Positions 61,712-64,000 of a DNA stretch of 64,000 nucleotides are shown in pieces. The stretch lies in NCBI GenBank assembly GCA_026874595.1, contig CM049320.1:172001-236000 (forward strand), in the 5' to 3' direction. The stretch comes from Sipunculus nudus. Lineage: Eukaryota > Annelida > Sipuncula > Golfingiida > Sipunculidae. A program made the position numbers and the translations under genes. Position 1 is the stretch's first letter; every line of letters starts with the position of its first letter. The notes under the pieces are model-generated. The model was not told the origin of the DNA. It saw nothing but the letters and a program-made list of their open reading frames with translations, and searched no databases.

Positions 61712-62585
61712 TGTTAAAGATGCCTGTTTTATTTTGAGCTGTTGACATGTCTCTTTTGTTGTGCGCTGTTGGCATTCTGATTCGTGTTTATCTCAAGCCC
61801 TTTCGTTGCTATGCTACGGTGTTCCTTGTTCTGGGCGGCTAGGTGCGGCCCGCGTAAAAACATAGGGTCATGCTATTCTGGGACTTTCTCGCCTGGCCGA
61901 GCCGTGCCGGTGTGAACCCTGGTATATAGAGACACAGCGATGCTGTTCTAGCTGTTTCCTGTAACGCGTGTGTACTGTGTATCATGTTAGGTTCTTTTCG
62001 ATTGTTCGCGAAAGGAAATTTTCTAGAGTTTTCGGATTAAAGGTTATAAATAGGGATTATGTTTTAGAGCCGAGAGAAAGGTGAGAGAACATTCCAGTGG
62101 ACACAGAAGCGCGCAAGTCTGGTTGTGGGACCTATTCTGACAAGTGCGGCATTTATAGATTTTCTTTTGGATTTTCTGACGGATCTTATATAATCTTCAG
62201 TTTGCTTTTCGGATCACTGCCAGGATTTCACTTTGGATTACAGTAGAATGATTATTGGATTACATTGGACTGTTATTCTCTGAGAAGATTTGTGTGAACT
62301 GTTCATCTGAATTATATGCTAAAAATTATAAAGCTTGACAGTGTCGCTGTGACAGTGGTGGTATCCAGGTACTGTGCACTTTGTTTATTAGGCTGTGTGA
62401 TTATATTGATTTGCTGTTATACTGTTGTTGTACTGTATAATTGTATTGATTTAGTGTATTGTAATGTTAGGGTTGTTTTAAGAATAAATTATGGTTATTT
62501 GTTAACAAAATTCTTTACTCTTAACAAAACTTAACAAAACTTCTTTATTCGTTCCCCTAGACATTTCCCGCTACCTAGTGTTACA
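61712..62585 (+). repeat. 3' LTR of the Ty3/gypsy element
   Basis: It starts TGTTAAAG after the polypurine tract and ends GTTACA, so TGT...ACA. A TATATAG lies near 61923 and AATAAA near 62481, as expected for the U3 promoter and R/U5 signal. The matching 5' LTR is not in the window. Confidence 0.75.
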
Positions 62586-62982
62586 GAATCTGATTTTTTT
62601 CTCCATTACAAAATTTATGTCCATCGCGCATACGTTATCTGTTAATATTAGGTTCCGTAACAAAATACAGTATTGTACAAACATAATCTTGTATATCCAT
62701 CAGTTTATCCAATTACGTCAAAATCTTGATACAGAAGGCATATATTTGTTCATTTAAAAAAAGATGAATTGTAACGAAAAGAAAGCAACAGAATACAAGA
62801 TGCTGGCAATACTGGAGTGTATGACTCACATCATTTCTAAGCATTAATAAAAATATATTTTACAACAAGCAAAATACATACTGAAAATTAGAGGAAAGAA
62901 AAGATACGGTAAAAATGTATTTTTATATCAGTAAGGGAGAGCAATTTTCTTCAATCATTATAGAAATATTGAATCTGATTTG

Positions 62983-63180
62983 TGGAGAGCGGTGGCATCA
63001 TGGTTAGGGTGATGGACATGAAAACCACAAGGCTGTGGGTTCCCGTCCTGATCTGACCGCCTTTCGTGACAAGATTCGTTTACCACAAGCGTTTTCAAGC
63101 AGAAGTTAATGCTACTGGTCATGGTCGGTAGGCAGATATAGCAGGCTGTATGTTTTAAAGGGGACTGAGAAAAGCTAATA
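62983..63180 (+). mobile_element. tRNA-derived SINE head
   Basis: A box TGGCATCATGG (62993-63003) and B box GGGTTCCCGTCC (63037-63048) stand 33 bp apart, with GGTTAGGGTGATGGAC between, as in animal SINEs. The body and 3' end are unclear. Confidence 0.55.
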
Positions 63181-64000
63181 AATGAATTGTGCCGAAAGAC
63201 CAGGAATGCAAAGTGTAAAATCGGACGAGATTGACATCGTTGGTGATATCAAGCGATGAACCCCCATTTTTAACTATTTACTTTTTTGTATACAATTTCA
63301 TATTAAGAAGGGACAACATGATAATTTAATAACAACAAGACCTGAATCAGGTCTAGGCACATCGCGCATCACACCTCCAAACAACATGGTCTGAGCAGCT
63401 GGAGCACAAACCGGAAAATTTATGTAAAAATATTCGGAGGTGGCGGGAGATAAAATGAGGCGGTTGATATATGAAAAATCAACATTTTGTTGGATTTACT
63501 TTGACATAAACACAAATTTGTGTGATAGAAAAGCACGTGACCCCGCAGCCGAAGAGAATGCCTATCTTCAATAGCAGGCATAGCAACAGTTTTGACCCTC
63601 CAACGATATACAATCCCTAGGGTATTGATGATAATCTTGATTCCCTGAAAATCTTGTTTAAAATTTTTCTTAAATAGCTCTCGGTTCACCTATATCAGAA
63701 TCATGCTTCAACAAATAACATCGAGCTACCCCATAAAGTTTTTGAAAACTTCCTCTATTTTGAATATTTGACCACCTCCCTCAAATGCGTGTAGTCTCCA
63801 ACACATAAATGATGGGCTGTTTACATTATTAAGGAGCTGCATATGGTCAGGAAATGTTTCTGGTAGAACTAACGATGCATTTTGGAACTATGGGACTTAT
63901 ATACAACAATAATGAACTGAGCCCCGCATATACACACACGCACACACAAACACATAGGATAACAATGAACACATGTGTCTCGACGTTGAGCTGAATTTTC
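63181..64000. other. host-like DNA, no gene
   Basis: AT-rich sequence with short frames and a CA microsatellite near 63930. Confidence 0.5.

Larger units (their letters stand above)
59531..62585 (+). mobile_element. 5'-truncated Ty3/gypsy element, Gmr1-like order
   Basis: The order is integrase C-terminus (59741-60033), reverse transcriptase (60260-61040), RNase H (61210-61580), then a polypurine tract (GGAGGGGGAG at 61702-61711) and an 874-bp LTR. Integrase upstream of RT is the mark of Gmr1-type elements. No gag, protease or 5' LTR is seen. Several frameshifts and stops make it inactive. Confidence 0.85.

Noticed and set aside
62316-62534. 72-codon frame in the LTR
   Set aside because: Lies within the LTR and consists of Val/Leu/Ile-rich read-through of T/G-rich DNA.

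Overview
The window is metazoan-type DNA. Its genes use TATA boxes, AATAAA signals, GT-AG introns and eukaryotic tRNA promoters. The right end holds a decayed Ty3/gypsy element with integrase upstream of reverse transcriptase (Gmr1-like order), an 874-bp LTR and a tRNA-derived SINE head. A hAT-type MITE lies near 19 kb. I cannot name the species; an aquatic invertebrate or lower deuterostome would fit. The rest is packed with short, mostly single-coding-exon genes on both strands, in tandem paralogue families. Many carry CARD, BIR, UBA or RING domains. That is the style of the variable part of a large dsDNA virus (malacoherpesviruses encode several BIR and RING proteins; ranaviruses encode a CARD protein), either integrated in the host or assembled next to host DNA. 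No capsid, polymerase or terminase gene is visible, so viral origin is inference. A host apoptosis/immune gene expansion is the alternative.

Layout. 1-1.3 kb: three 433-bp tandem repeats. 1.5-10.3 kb: a small Cys/acidic protein, a CARD-CARD-RING gene, four CARD-only genes (three in 520-540-bp units with copied promoters), a CARD-RING gene, an acidic repeat protein and a minus-strand CARD protein. 10.9-13.5 kb: a five-exon IAP-like gene (BIR-BIR-UBA-RING) whose intron phases all agree. 13.8-15.4 kb: a zinc protein and a small RING-like protein. 15.4-24 kb: a gene-poor AT-rich stretch with repeats and the MITE. 24-28.8 kb: unknown genes and a probable multi-exon unit. 28.9-35.7 kb: a tandem family of acidic/basic helical proteins whose repeated leader block also precedes a two-CARD gene. 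36-43.7 kb: a PHD-like protein, tRNA-Arg, a 653-residue RING protein, two miRNA-precursor-like hairpins, a retropepsin-like protein and a second zinc protein. 44.4-49.6 kb: a promoter driving a structured repeat RNA, three minus-strand helical paralogues and a second hairpin array. 49.6-50.5 kb: a cluster of CRE, CCAAT and ETS sites. 51-57.6 kb: three zinc-ribbon paralogues, tRNA-Asn and an FG-repeat protein. 57.6-64 kb: host-like DNA with retroelements.

Three themes run through the window. First, death-fold and E3-ligase proteins would together act on host apoptosis or innate signalling. Second, many start codons lie just after a 3' splice site, so genes appear to use untranslated leader exons. 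Third, a promoter design (CRE, exactly 14 bp, TATATAAG) occurs three times. Two of the three copies lie just upstream of arrays of hairpins with a conserved loop and compensating stems (one about 0.1 kb, the other about 0.26 kb downstream). These arrays are the strongest candidate for something undescribed.
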